Assembly: GCF_018069805.1 (NCBI RefSeq)
Contig: NZ_JAGPYN010000002.1
Coordinates: forward strand, 62,001-126,000
Origin: Pseudoalteromonas ostreae
GTDB lineage: Bacteria > Pseudomonadota > Gammaproteobacteria > Enterobacterales > Alteromonadaceae
DNA length: 64,000 nucleotides
Direction of reading: 5' to 3'
The notes beneath the pieces are model-generated. The model saw only the letters and a list, made by a program, of their open reading frames with translations, ran no database searches and was not told where the DNA came from. This document shows positions 43,475 to 53,946 of this stretch, piece after piece. The translations under genes and the position numbers were made by a program. The number at the start of each line of letters is the position of its first letter. Position 1 is the stretch's first letter.

Positions 43475-45384
43475 ATGAAACTAAAAACAACAGCTATCTG
43501 TCTTTTAACCTTACTACTTTCTGCCTGTGGGGGGGAAGTAGTTCTGAAGAGCAACAAAAAGCACCAAATAAAAAACCTACTATAGCGGGTGAGTTCAATT
43601 TTGAACTCGCTGCGGGATCTAGTTTAGAACATGCACTTACTGTAAGCGATAAAGATAATGACACTGTAACTGTCTCTGTAATAAATAAGCCTGATTGGCT
43701 AAGCTATGAACTAAGTAAAAATACACTAACGCTCAGTGCTTCGCCTACTCTTTTTGACATCGCTGAACATCAAATTGACCTCTCGATTAGTGATGGTAAA
43801 GAGTCAGAACAGTTTACTCTTAATATTGATGTTCAATACGATGCCACAAATTTCCCAGGCGAAGCAATTACACTTGCAGATGAAGAATTAATCGGCACGT
43901 GGACTACAGATGACTCTAGCTCACTATTTCATTTTTCAGCTGACCAAACAGGTTTTGCAAAAATTGAGAATGACAATTTTCTGTTTAACTGGAATAACCC
44001 TGATGATGTTGAACTGCATACTCAAGAGTTTGAATGTATTGCAAATTGTATGCGCTCAGAGTTTATCCCTCTTGAAGTTTTAGCTAAAAAAGAAAATTCT
44101 ATCCGAGCTAAAAAGTACACAAGTGAAACTGAGTTCACTTGGCTTACTCTAAATAAGGGGGAGCAGAAATCGCTTAATTTCGATACATATAGCGATCAGC
44201 GTCAGGAGCAAACATTACAGCTAAGCCAACTAGGTAATGAAGAAGGCGTCAAATATACTTTCTTTGCCAATGTAGCGATTAAAGCAGAAGGTTACACTCA
44301 GTTGGCTGGATTTCACGAGAATGCAACTCTAACTGACGGTATATATCAATTTATTGAGCCTGAAGAGAAAGGTAATAGTATATTTGGGCAAGACTATACA
44401 AAAACGTTTCAAAATACTGATGGCTCATATCAACAAATCAGTTTTTCTGTTCAATTAAAACAAGCCGAACTCATTGCAAGCTTAGATGATTTTGCTGTTT
44501 TTGAAGTCACCTATCATTTTATCCCTCAAACATCTCAAGATACGGCTAATTGGCCTGAGCTTGAAAAAGAGCTTGTTGATCGCAAAACCTATAAAGTATT
44601 TAGAGGTGTTGCAGAGGCGCCAGTTCCTGAATTTTCAGCGGGTGATGTGTTATTCGGCTTATCTCCATTGTATTCAAGTGTGCAATTAGCTGATGGCAGT
44701 TCCTTTAAAATAATCAATGCACCTATCACGGTTGATTCAGAAACTTCAGGACATTTCTCAATAAAGAACCCTCTAAGTGGTGAAGAGTCTACTTATGATA
44801 TTACGTTCAGCAACTTGGGCGATACTTTAGAATTCACCATAGGTATTGAAACTAGAAATGTACGCTATGTAAAACTCTACGATAATCGCATTGCTACTGT
44901 AGACGATTTTTACTCCAGCAAAAAACAATCAAGCTACTCTTACGCTAATCTAGCCCAAGCAGATACTACCTATAATGCGACTCAAGAAGATTATATGAAA
45001 ACCTTCTATGTTAACGATTTAAACTTGTTAAATAACAACAAACATGCCGTTATAGAGCCTCACGATAACGGTACAGCCATTGTTTATAGCGGTGGTATTT
45101 TTGGCCCTAATGGTCGTTGGCAGTTTGAACAAGATAATAGCATGAGCTTTGTACTACCTTGCTCTCCAAATCAAGCGATAAGTAATTGTATCAATAATTC
45201 TGAAAGAATTAATGTGATAAACTACAAACTGTTTAAAAAGGAAAAAGCCGGATATTGGTTTTTAAGATCTCATAGCAACCAAAACAAAAATGCTGATGGA
45301 GCAATAGTCCAATCTGTGACTCAAAGTATTCAATTTTTAAAATTATGTGATGTCGTTTGTATTTATAAAAATACAAGCCGTTAA
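43475..45384 (+). pseudogene. large surface lipoprotein gene, frame broken at a G7 tract
   Basis: From ATG 43475 the product starts with a lipoprotein signal (TAICLLTLLLSAC), then a run of seven G (43529-43535) puts the rest out of frame and translation stops soon after. With eight G the frame continues as CGGGSSSEEQQKAP without any stop to 45384, giving about 636 residues. A cadherin/He_PIG-like domain (about 30-130, PTIAGEFNFEL start) is followed by an unrecognised beta-rich region ending in KLCDVVCIYKNTSR. The downstream frame from 43534 is fully open, so decay is minimal. It may be a phase-variable OFF state, a recent mutation or a sequencing error. Confidence 0.8.
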
Positions 45385-45390
45385 TGGAGG

Positions 45391-45421
45391 GCCTGTAGCC
45401 CTTATTAATTAGGCTACAGGC
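45391..45421. terminator. bidirectional hairpin between convergent genes
   Basis: GCCTGTAGCC and GGCTACAGGC form a perfect 10-bp stem around an AT-rich loop, directly after the lipoprotein stop and across the stop codon of the convergent DUF3581 gene. T tracts are poor. Confidence 0.6.
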
Positions 45422-46113
45422 TTAAGCGTTTCTTTGCGTTGATTATAAAACGTAATAAGATCATCAACGGTATCTTGACTATATTCACGGATACCAGACA
45501 CTAGCATGTGTTTTTCACCACTCCCTACTTTTTTACCATCTTCTAGTAAATTGAAGCGTAAGGTAATTTTGCCACGTTTGCCTGTATATTCAAAACTCGG
45601 CTCAGCAAACTCTAATGTAGGTGCATGAATATCTAAGGTATTAAGGTTAATTAACATTGACTCATAGATAACCATAGGGCGAGCAGGATTAATCATCACA
45701 TTTTGTTTGCCCATAAGGGGAATAATTACATGCGGGAAAGTTGTACCAGAAAACTCAACGTAATTTTTTATTAGGCTATCGGTGAGTGTTTGGCATTGGC
45801 TAGTTTTGCCTTCACGCTTAACCTTCAGCATGACTTTATCACCACTGGTAATATCAAACTCTTCTGCGCCCTCAGGAAAGTTGAGTTTACTATGCTCATC
45901 AACCATGCCGGCAAAGGTAAATTCCATTTTTTCACTGATTCCGTAACGACTTAATACCAATGAAAATAATAAATCTCCAGGCACACAAAAACGTTTTGCA
46001 TCTTTATCATGTAGTGTATTGTAATCGTCGGCAACGCATTTTGCGAAACGACACCCTTGCTCACGTGAAATAGAGACATAATCAGCATATTGCTGATAAA
46101 AAGGACTTAACAT
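45409..46113 (-). CDS. DUF3581-family protein
   Basis: A 234-residue cytosolic protein matching the DUF3581 family of Gammaproteobacteria: FYQQYADYVSISREQGCRFA near the start, RFCVPGDLLFSLVLSRYG, and a hotdog-like strand pattern in the second half. It may be a MaoC-like hotdog fold by secondary structure, but no dehydratase active-site motif is apparent. Function unknown. Single gene, convergent with the lipoprotein gene. Confidence 0.8.
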   Translation of the reverse strand: MLSPFYQQYADYVSISREQGCRFAKCVADDYNTLHDKDAKRFCVPGDLLFSLVLSRYGISEKMEFTFAGMVDEHSKLNFPEGAEEFDITSGDKVMLKVKREGKTSQCQTLTDSLIKNYVEFSGTTFPHVIIPLMGKQNVMINPARPMVIYESMLINLNTLDIHAPTLEFAEPSFEYTGKRGKITLRFNLLEDGKKVGSGEKHMLVSGIREYSQDTVDDLITFYNQRKETLKPVA

Positions 46114-46210
46114 AGTTGTTCACTGCTTAAACTGCTTATAACTTATCTATTCTACCAGATAAAATTACAATAGAGGTCGAATCTGTTAAACTTTTGTTTA
46201 AAATACAAAA

Positions 46211-46234
46211 AAACCGCACTATCGCGGCTTTTTT
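46211..46234 (-). terminator. intrinsic terminator of the DUF3718 gene
   Basis: On the minus strand a GCCGC/GCGGT-type stem with a short loop is followed by TTTTTTT, about 20 nt after the DUF3718 stop codon. Confidence 0.75.
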
Positions 46235-46250
46235 AGTAATTTATGATAAT

Positions 46251-46628
46251 TTATAAACCTGCACGTTCTTTGATTGCTGGTATTAATGCTGATCCACCAT
46301 GGCCATTTGCTTCGGCCCATGCTATATCAGCTCCATCTTTTAAAGAACTTTTAGATAAGTTTTTCACAATATATTCACCGGTATCTACTGCATTACTGGC
46401 AACTGCATGACGTAGCAAGTTAAGACCATTACATTGTACTGCATCATAAATATTACGAATTTTTACACGTGAGCTTTTTAACTTATCACGTAAACGGTTT
46501 TTATCGTCCGCAGCTATGTATTCACAGATTGAAACAGCTAACTGATCATCCGCTTTAACTGGCGCGCTAAAAGCAACAGAACCAGAAATAACAGCTGCAG
46601 CAATAACGAGTGTTGATAATTTTATCAT
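46251..46628 (-). CDS. secreted DUF3718-family protein
   Basis: 125 residues with a signal peptide (about 1-26, ending PVKA) and a mature domain of DUF3718 type: AVSICEYIAADDKNRLRDKL, then IRNIYDAVQCNGLNLLRHA with two conserved Cys residues that could form a disulfide. Predicted periplasmic. It has its own terminator. Function unknown. Confidence 0.8.
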   Translation of the reverse strand: MIKLSTLVIAAAVISGSVAFSAPVKADDQLAVSICEYIAADDKNRLRDKLKSSRVKIRNIYDAVQCNGLNLLRHAVASNAVDTGEYIVKNLSKSSLKDGADIAWAEANGHGGSALIPAIKERAGL

Positions 46629-46707
46629 TGTAGACCCTTGTGTAATACTTTATAACTACCTTAGTTGTTTAATATTGTATCAACCAATAGGCCTAACCGC
46701 AATAATG

Positions 46708-47199
46708 TTACTTAACTTTATCCAATGTAACGAATTTATAACTATAAATATTTTTATCATCAGGTTGATTATACAGCTCTTCTACAACTTGCCAGTTTGC
46801 TGATTGTTCGTAATCAGGAAACTGAGTATCCCCTGCGACATCAAGATCAATAAACGTTAAATAAAGTCTATCAGCACTTTTTAAAAACTGCTGATAGACA
46901 TTTCCGCCACCAATTACCATCACTTCATCAGACTCACACACCAATGAAATAGCATCCTTTGGGGATGTTACTACATCAATTCCAGCAGCGGTATAGTCAG
47001 TGTTTCGGCTAATAACTATGTTGCGCCGTCCTGGTAAGGGGCGACCAATTGACTCAAATGTTTTGCGCCCCATTATCACAGGCTTATTCATAGTAACCGC
47101 TTTAAAGTGCTGTAAATCAGCAGGTAAATGCCATGGCATATTATTATCTTGACCAATCACACGATTTTTAGCCATCGCTGCAACCATTGAAATTCTCAT
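46708..47199 (-). CDS. folA: dihydrofolate reductase
   Basis: 163 residues, normal chromosomal FolA length. It reduces dihydrofolate to tetrahydrofolate with NADPH. Visible motifs are MVAAMAKNRVIGQDNNMPWHLPADL with the catalytic Asp, VIMGRKTFESIGRPLPGRRN and VMVIGGGNVYQQFL. The target of trimethoprim. It is separated from obg by a terminator, so it has its own promoter. Confidence 0.97.
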   Translation of the reverse strand: MRISMVAAMAKNRVIGQDNNMPWHLPADLQHFKAVTMNKPVIMGRKTFESIGRPLPGRRNIVISRNTDYTAAGIDVVTSPKDAISLVCESDEVMVIGGGNVYQQFLKSADRLYLTFIDLDVAGDTQFPDYEQSANWQVVEELYNQPDDKNIYSYKFVTLDKVK

Positions 47200-47231
47200 A
47201 TCGAAACCTAATACTTTTTCATTGCAAAATA

Positions 47232-47253
47232 AAAAGGAGCATCAGCTCCTTTT
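47232..47253 (-). terminator. intrinsic terminator of obg
   Basis: AAAAGGAGC, a 4-nt loop, then GCTCCTTTT, followed on the minus strand by a T-rich run. It lies about 20 nt after the obg stop codon. Confidence 0.85.
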
Positions 47254-47271
47254 AAAATAATTTACCTTAGT

Positions 47272-48432
<1,161 letters not shown>

Positions 48433-48465
48433 TCACTTTAGGGATTGGCTTGTTAATTTCACTAT

Positions 48466-48510
48466 TATATACCTAAGCCAAGCTGATTGCAGGCTTGGCT
48501 TAGGTATATA
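48466..48510. repeat. 18-bp perfect inverted repeat between rpmA and obg
   Basis: TATATACCTAAGCCAAGC and its exact complement surround a 9-nt centre. The outer part (ATACCTAAGCCA) resembles the ends of the MITE-like element at 22.6 kb (ATACCCAAGCCA). It lies in the obg 5' region, 40 bp from the start codon, on the far side of the rpmA terminator. Confidence 0.8.
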
Positions 48511-48530
48511 TTTATTTTCAAAACAAAAAA

Positions 48531-48552
48531 CCCCGCAAAGGCGGGGTTTTTT
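48531..48552. terminator. strong bidirectional terminator after rpmA
   Basis: CCCCGC, an AAAG loop and GCGGGG, with an A run before and a T run after, so it can terminate on both strands. It lies 16 nt past the rpmA stop codon. Confidence 0.92.
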
Positions 48553-48567
48553 AAGAACCGATTCTGA

Positions 48568-48825
48568 TTACTCAGATACGATGCTTACGTATTTACGGTT
48601 TAAAGGACCTTTTTGTTCAAATTGAACTTTACCATCTGCTTTTGCGAAGATAGTGTGGTCTTTACCGATACCTACGTTTGTGCCAGCATGGAATTTAGTT
48701 CCACGTTGACGAACAATGATGCTACCCGCTAGAACTGATTCGCCACCAAAACGCTTAACACCAAGGCGTTTGCTTTCTGAATCGCGACCGTTACGAGTAC
48801 TACCAGCTGCTTTTTTATGTGCCAT
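48568..48825 (-). CDS. rpmA: 50S ribosomal protein L27
   Basis: 85 residues, full length, beginning [20 protein letters not shown], the typical L27 N-terminus that reaches the peptidyl-transferase centre. [20 protein letters not shown] is also present. It follows rplU by 16 nt, in the same operon, and is closed by a strong terminator. Confidence 0.98.
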   Translation of the reverse strand: MAHKKAAGSTRNGRDSESKRLGVKRFGGESVLAGSIIVRQRGTKFHAGTNVGIGKDHTIFAKADGKVQFEQKGPLNRKYVSIVSE

Positions 48826-48841
48826 TTCTAAGTACCTCTAA

Positions 48842-49153
48842 TTAAGCGCTAATGCCAGTGATTTTAACTTCTGTGAACCATTGACGATGGCCCATTTGCT
48901 TACGAGAATGCTTACGGCGTCTAAATTTAACAACCTTAATCTTCTCACCGCGACCATGTGAAACAACCTCAGCTGTTATTTTACCACCGTTTACGAACGG
49001 TACACCGATCTCGATTTTCTCACCATCAGCAACTAAAAGTACTGAATCAAATTCAACTGCTGCACCAGTCTCAACGTCTAATTTCTCAAGACGAATTGTT
49101 TGACCTTCAGTCACACGGTGCTGTTTACCACCACTTTGGAAAACCGCGTACAT
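48842..49153 (-). CDS. rplU: 50S ribosomal protein L21
   Basis: 103 residues from [14 protein letters not shown], the universal L21 start, to VKITGISA. The [15 protein letters not shown] segment is the RNA-contacting region. The frame extends upstream to a TTG at 49189, but the conserved Met at 49153, with a GGAG ribosome site, is the start. First gene of rplU-rpmA. Confidence 0.98.
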
Positions 49154-49574
49154 AATTAACTCCGTCTGTGCGCCCTCAAATCGACGCAACTAAAATATTA
49201 TTCAATAGGGCGCGAAGTTTACGCTAATGTGCAAAAACTAGCAAGCCTGTTTATTAATTAAATGAATAAAAAATAGCTGCATTGAGAGCGATTCAATATT
49301 TTCACCTATTTTATATTAAATTGGCGTTATGCCAAGCCTTTTTAGCGCTTGATGGCAAATAAATTACACTGCGTATAAACACACACTAAGAATAAAAAAC
49401 AACCATGTTGAATTACCGTAAATTTTCTAAAATAAAACAGTTATCTTTGCTAATTAAGGCTAAATTAAGCTACTTAACCGTGTTTTTTCAGCGAATCGTC
49501 ACAAACTGTCGAGCAAAACTGTTTTTTGTTGTACAATCAGCTGCGTATACCCATTAAAATTGGCTCGGAGATCA
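49154..49574. promoter_or_regulatory. divergent promoter region rplU / ispB
   Basis: 421 bp without a gene. On the minus strand TTGCTA and TAAACT with a 17-bp spacer (49216-49244) is a good sigma-70 candidate for rplU. On the + strand TACAAT at 49532-49537 is a candidate -10 for ispB, with a weak -35. Confidence 0.5.
49216..49244 (-). promoter_or_regulatory. candidate sigma-70 promoter of rplU-rpmA
   Basis: TTGCTA (-35) and TAAACT (-10) with exactly 17 bp between, leaving a leader of about 55 nt before the rplU start codon. Confidence 0.5.
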
Positions 49575-50546
49575 ATGGATATAAAAGCTATCCAGACGTT
49601 AATCGAAAATGATATGAATGACGTCAATCAACTAATTTACGCGCAAATGCGCTCAGATGTAGCACTAGTCAATCAACTAGGCTTATATATAGTAAACAGC
49701 GGCGGCAAGCGTGTTCGCCCAATGTTGGCTATTTTAGCAGCGAAAGCACTTGGCTATGAAGGCAAAGATCATGTTACTTTAGCGACTATCGTTGAATTTA
49801 TTCACACAGCTACATTATTGCATGATGATGTCGTTGATGAATCAAATTTACGTAGAGGGACACCGACGGCAAATGCTGAGTTTGGTAATGCAGCAAGCGT
49901 ACTTGTTGGTGACTTTATCTACACCCGCTCATTTCAGTTGATGGTCGGTATTGGCAAAATGCAGGTTATGCAAATACTCGCTGATGCAACCAACGTGATT
50001 GCCGAAGGTGAAGTGCTGCAATTAATGAACTGTAACGACCCTGATACCACCGAAGATAGCTACATGCAGGTAATTTACTCTAAAACAGCTAAATTATTTG
50101 AAGCTGCAACAGGGCTTGCTGCGATTATCACCGAAAAGGACGACTCGACACTGCAAGCGCTTAATCTTTACGGTATGCACTTAGGAACCGCTTTTCAATT
50201 GGTAGATGACGTCCTTGATTACAATGCTGATGCTGAGCAGTTAGGTAAAAATATCGGTGATGATCTAGCCGAAGGCAAACCTACCCTGCCACTTCTGTAT
50301 GCTATGCGTCACGGTAATGCTGAACAAGTGCAGTTGATCCGTGATGCCATTGAGCACAGCAATGGTATGGACCACTTAGAAGCTATTCTAAGTGCCCTCA
50401 ATGAAACCAAAGCACTTGAGTTTACGATGAATAAAGCCAACGAAGAAGCTGATAAAGCGATTGCGTGTTTATCTGTATTAGATGAATCACCGTATAAAGA
50501 AGCACTCGTTAGCTTGGCTCGTATTGCCGTTGATCGTAATCACTAA
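49575..50546 (+). CDS. ispB: octaprenyl diphosphate synthase
   Basis: 323 residues. A trans-prenyltransferase that builds the ubiquinone side chain. First Asp-rich motif LLHDDVVDESNLRRG, second motif QLVDDVLDYNAD, and GGKRVRPML near the N-terminus. The frame begins upstream with a TTG at 49560, but GGAG lies just before the ATG at 49575, matching the usual IspB start. Divergent from rplU, as in many Gammaproteobacteria. The product chain length (C40) is inferred from the family. Confidence 0.95.
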   Translation: MDIKAIQTLIENDMNDVNQLIYAQMRSDVALVNQLGLYIVNSGGKRVRPMLAILAAKALGYEGKDHVTLATIVEFIHTATLLHDDVVDESNLRRGTPTANAEFGNAASVLVGDFIYTRSFQLMVGIGKMQVMQILADATNVIAEGEVLQLMNCNDPDTTEDSYMQVIYSKTAKLFEAATGLAAIITEKDDSTLQALNLYGMHLGTAFQLVDDVLDYNADAEQLGKNIGDDLAEGKPTLPLLYAMRHGNAEQVQLIRDAIEHSNGMDHLEAILSALNETKALEFTMNKANEEADKAIACLSVLDESPYKEALVSLARIAVDRNH

Positions 50547-50583
50547 TAAATACCTAATGTATAAAAATCCTTCGAGCATAAAA

Positions 50584-50607
50584 AAGCCTGCAAATGCAGG
50601 CTTTTTT
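50584..50607. terminator. terminator between ispB and mdh
   Basis: AAGCCTGC, an AAAT loop and GCAGGCTT with flanking A and T runs, 38 nt after the ispB stop and 20 nt from the mdh stop. It serves both convergent genes. Confidence 0.92.
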
Positions 50608-50626
50608 GTATCAATCGACTTAGCAA

Positions 50627-51562
50627 TTAAGCGTTGATGAAATCAACACCTTCTTGGATGTCTTTTTTCAGCGTATCAAGCATATCGTTTTTAGCTTGCT
50701 CTTCAAAAGCGCTGAGTTCACCGTAAGAGAGAATTTCTTCTACGCCGTTTTTACCTAAACGTACTGGGTGTGCAAAGTATGCAGCATCGCCATTTTCAAC
50801 AGCCACATAAGCATAATCTACAACATCTTCACCTTGTAAGCCTTTAACTAAAGACATACAAAAACGTGCTGCTGCTGCACCCATTGATAATGTTGCAGAA
50901 CCACCGCCCGCTTTTGCATTTACTACTTCAGTACCCGCATTTTGGATACGTGGAGTAAGCGCAGCAACTTCTTCTTCAGTGAAAGTAACACCTTCAACTT
51001 GAGAAAGAAGTGGAAGAATTGTTGTTCCTGAGTGACCACCTATTACAGGTACTTTCACAGTTGCAACGTCAACACCTTTAAGCTCAGCTACAAATGCTTC
51101 TGAACGGATCACATCAAGAGTGGTGATACCGAAAACACGTTTCGCATCGTAAGTACCTGCTTTTTTGAATACTTCCGCAACAATTGGTACAGTGCCATTT
51201 ACTGGGTTAGTGATTATACCCACTAATGCTTTTGGACAGTTAGCAACAATACCTTCTGCTAATGTTTTGATAATACCAGCATTAACATTAAATAAATCCG
51301 CGCGGTCCATACCAGGCTTACGCGGCATACCGGCTGGGATAAGAACGATATCACAACCAGTTAACGCTTTATCTAGTGCATCAGCACCAAAACCTGCTAC
51401 TTTAACATCTGTTGGGATATGAGAAAGATCAACAGCAACACCAGGAACAACTGGAGCAACATCATAAAGTGATAATTCAGAACCAGCTGGTAAGCCTGTT
51501 TTTAATAATAAAGACAACGCTTGGCCGATACCGCCAGCAGCACCTAATACAGCAACTTTCAT
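50627..51562 (-). CDS. mdh: malate dehydrogenase
   Basis: 311 residues, the length of proteobacterial NAD-dependent Mdh, interconverting malate and oxaloacetate in the TCA cycle. The N-terminal [20 protein letters not shown] binds [23 protein letters not shown] carries substrate-binding Arg residues, and [13 protein letters not shown] contains the catalytic His. The frame is open to 51634, but GGAG at 7 nt before the ATG at 51562 decides the start. Divergent from argR, a classic pairing. Confidence 0.97.
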   Translation of the reverse strand: MKVAVLGAAGGIGQALSLLLKTGLPAGSELSLYDVAPVVPGVAVDLSHIPTDVKVAGFGADALDKALTGCDIVLIPAGMPRKPGMDRADLFNVNAGIIKTLAEGIVANCPKALVGIITNPVNGTVPIVAEVFKKAGTYDAKRVFGITTLDVIRSEAFVAELKGVDVATVKVPVIGGHSGTTILPLLSQVEGVTFTEEEVAALTPRIQNAGTEVVNAKAGGGSATLSMGAAAARFCMSLVKGLQGEDVVDYAYVAVENGDAAYFAHPVRLGKNGVEEILSYGELSAFEEQAKNDMLDTLKKDIQEGVDFINA

Positions 51563-51726
51563 TGGAATTCTCCGTAATTTGAGGTAGGAAATATTTGTGG
51601 CTCTAAAGATAATGAAATTAACGACTAAAAACAAATTTATCCTGCTTATTTCACGTATAATTTAGACCATAGTTGTAAACTTGCTGGTTTACAGCGCTAA
51701 AACTTATCACTAAAGCAAACAACTAC

Positions 51727-51740
51727 TGCATAAGTATGCA
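51727..51740. promoter_or_regulatory. ARG-box-like palindrome upstream of argR
   Basis: TGCATAAGTATGCA matches the ArgR box core TGAATWWWWATTCA at 11 of 14 positions, 46 bp before the argR start. Autoregulation by ArgR is well known in related bacteria, so the site is plausible but not proven. Confidence 0.45.
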
Positions 51741-51786
51741 ATATTGTGTACAATTAACGCATCACTTATGAATAAGAACCTATAAT

Positions 51787-52254
51787 ATGCAACCTCAAGA
51801 TAAACAAGAAGCATTAGTAAAGGCCTTTAAAGCACTTTTAAAAGAAGAAAACTTTGGTTCACAAGGTGAGATTGTTGACGCCCTAAAAGAGCAAGGCTTT
51901 GATAATATTAGTCAAAGTAAAGTGTCACGGATGTTAAGTAAGTTTGGCGCGGTACGTACTCGTAATGCTAAACAAGAAATGGTCTATTGTTTGCCTGCTG
52001 AAATGGGCGTACCTACAGCGAAAAGCCCATTACGTCAGTTAGTGATAGATATTATGCATAACGAAATGATGATCATTATTCGAACCAGTCCTGGGGCTGC
52101 ACAATTAATTGCTCGACTATTGGACTCATTAGGTAAAGCAGATGGCGTACTAGGCACCATTGCCGGCGACGATACTATTTTTATCGCTCCAGCTAAAGTA
52201 TCTGAAATTGATGTAACTCTTGAACGCGTGCGTATTTTATTTGATACAGTATAA
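51787..52254 (+). CDS. argR: arginine repressor
   Basis: 155 residues. The N-terminal winged helix has [15 protein letters not shown] and [20 protein letters not shown]. The C-terminal hexamerisation and arginine-binding domain contains [15 protein letters not shown] and [13 protein letters not shown]. It senses L-arginine and represses arginine biosynthesis. An ARG-box-like palindrome lies upstream. Confidence 0.97.
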   Translation: MQPQDKQEALVKAFKALLKEENFGSQGEIVDALKEQGFDNISQSKVSRMLSKFGAVRTRNAKQEMVYCLPAEMGVPTAKSPLRQLVIDIMHNEMMIIIRTSPGAAQLIARLLDSLGKADGVLGTIAGDDTIFIAPAKVSEIDVTLERVRILFDTV

Positions 52255-52272
52255 ATCTACCAGTTCAAACCT

Positions 52273-53172
52273 TTACAATTGCTTTAAGAAGTTAATTGAT
52301 GGGGCAAAAAATGCAGACCCCATATCAGCTTGAGTAAAATCAAGCCAGTGATCGTAGCAATCAACATCACCTAATCGACTTCGTAATACTCGCTCAAATG
52401 CATTTCCCTGTGCCGCATAACTTACCGCTAATATTCCCTGTTCGTAAACGTCACCATAAGGCATGTTTTGATTTAATTGCAGTGGCTGCCCTTGTTCATC
52501 TTTTAACTCAGTGCGAACTGCATGACTATTTTCAGGCGCGGGTATAATCAAGGTATTATCTAAACGCGTACGCCCCATTATTTGTTCTTGCTCACTCAAG
52601 GGTAAATTTTGCCACACACTTAAATCGTGCTTATAACGCTGTATATGCACGTAACTGCCTTGATCTTCAAAATGGTTAGGTTTATTAATTAACGCTGTGA
52701 TGCGCTTTTGACGGCCATGAGGAGTGTCACCACCGAGTATAAAACCATTAAAATCGCGACCATCTAAAAATCGGAAGTTTCGCACTTGCTCAACCAATTC
52801 TACATCAGGGGCAAATAATTTGAGAATTTGCAAAGCAAATAAATGGTTTACATCTTCCCTATCGGAACGAATTTGGACAAATAAATCAAAAGGCTGAGCC
52901 CCCATAATATGATCATTATGAGTAATATTAGGAAAGCTCTGTAATTCACTAGGCAGAAATTCAGGCAGGATGTGCGGCCAGTACTGCGCTCCCATCGCAA
53001 CTAGACTGGAGAGCATCGATTCAGAAAACTGATCTGAAAATTCATCTTGAATAGCGCTAACGAATTTTAACTTTTTACGTAATGACTCATCGTGGCCATC
53101 AAACACATTAAAAAACAAATGTAAACCGTGCAAATTTGCTTCAGCACAAATTCCAGATTGCGCTTGCGCCAT
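52273..53172 (-). CDS. Dyp-type haem peroxidase, YfeX-like
   Basis: 299 residues with no signal peptide. The motif FRFLDGRDFNGFILGGD occupies the place of the GxxDG haem-pocket motif, with the distal Asp kept. GSYVHIQRYKHDLSVWQNL through QEQIMGRTR is the strongly conserved second-half signature. These enzymes oxidise porphyrins and dyes using peroxide. Convergent with argR. Confidence 0.88.
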   Translation of the reverse strand: MAQAQSGICAEANLHGLHLFFNVFDGHDESLRKKLKFVSAIQDEFSDQFSESMLSSLVAMGAQYWPHILPEFLPSELQSFPNITHNDHIMGAQPFDLFVQIRSDREDVNHLFALQILKLFAPDVELVEQVRNFRFLDGRDFNGFILGGDTPHGRQKRITALINKPNHFEDQGSYVHIQRYKHDLSVWQNLPLSEQEQIMGRTRLDNTLIIPAPENSHAVRTELKDEQGQPLQLNQNMPYGDVYEQGILAVSYAAQGNAFERVLRSRLGDVDCYDHWLDFTQADMGSAFFAPSINFLKQL

Positions 53173-53284
53173 GGTATTTCCTTAACTGAAAGTCTCATAC
53201 ACGGCGTTTTTAATGAAATTAAAAATACTAAAACACTTAATCTGCGAAAAAGTTAACCGTGTGTGGTGTTATTTTTATTGTCAC

Positions 53285-53679
53285 CTACTCATTTGCTAAA
53301 AATGAGTGGCCCAACTGAGCAGCAACTTCAATTCCTTGTCCATCAACAATAACCTTATACACAAAATGCGAACCAACAAAACGACGGTTTAAAATAGTCA
53401 CCGTACTTGCACAACTATCTTGTGATTAAAAAGGTATTAACTTCGATGGTATGGGCGAACCTAAAGTTACCCCACTTACTTTATTCGACGATGAGTAATA
53501 ATGTCTCAGCCCCCCGTAAGCGTATGATATTCAGTTGCTGTTAATACGTCTGCAGCTAAGTATATGCCCTGACCAAGAAATTCTGCAACTACCTTTGAGT
53601 TTGGAGCGCTAAATAGCGGCTCAAACGTGTCTTTTTGGGTGGTCTTTCCACAATCTATAATCGCTAATTTATCAGCAAA
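53285..53679 (-). pseudogene. 3' remnant of an iron(III)-type ABC transporter ATPase (FbpC-like)
   Basis: On the minus strand one frame reads FADKLAIIDCGKTTQKDTFE, continuing to KVVAEFLGQGIYLAA, the segment after the H-loop in FbpC/AfuC-type ATPases. A frameshift then leads to SGVTLGSPIPSKLIPF, a stop, and then TILNRRFVGSHFVYKVIVDG in the TOBE region, ending LGHSFLANE. At least one frameshift and one stop are present and the Walker motifs are absent, so this is a decayed gene end. The rest of the gene is not recognisable to its right. Confidence 0.7.
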
Positions 53680-53770
53680 TCACTTAAATCGTATACGATT
53701 GGAAATTGTCTGAGCAACACTACAGTTACACTCACTATTAAAGGCAGCCATGCCCATAATGGAAATCACT

Positions 53771-53788
53771 TGTGCGATATATCTCACG
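53771..53788. promoter_or_regulatory. candidate UvrY/GacA binding site upstream of the CsrB-like RNA
   Basis: TGTGCGATATATCTCACG is a near-palindrome (14/18 symmetric), resembling the TGTAAG-N6-CTTACA-type GacA/UvrY box. It lies about 165 bp before the predicted RNA start, close to the spacing found for csrB genes in related bacteria. Confidence 0.45.
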
Positions 53789-53934
53789 GTTATGACAGCT
53801 ATTGAGTATAAAGCATCATAAAAAAAGCCAAAAAACAAAGCAAGCCATTGAAATTAAATGACTTTTGAAGAATTTCAAAATAATGACTATATTTTCGATA
53901 CAGTTTTTAGTCTATTTTGTTTGCAGATACTCTC

Positions 53935-53940
53935 TATACT
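53935..53940 (+). promoter_or_regulatory. candidate -10 element of the CsrB-like RNA
   Basis: TATACT fits a sigma-70 -10 box, with only a weak -35 about 17 bp upstream, as is usual for activator-dependent csrB promoters. The predicted start is near 53947. Confidence 0.45.
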
Positions 53941-53946
53941 TACTTC

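Noticed and set aside
44050-45384. Separate 444-residue gene starting at an internal Met
   Set aside because: The frame is open far upstream and joins a lipoprotein signal across a G tract. The internal Met has no ribosome site.
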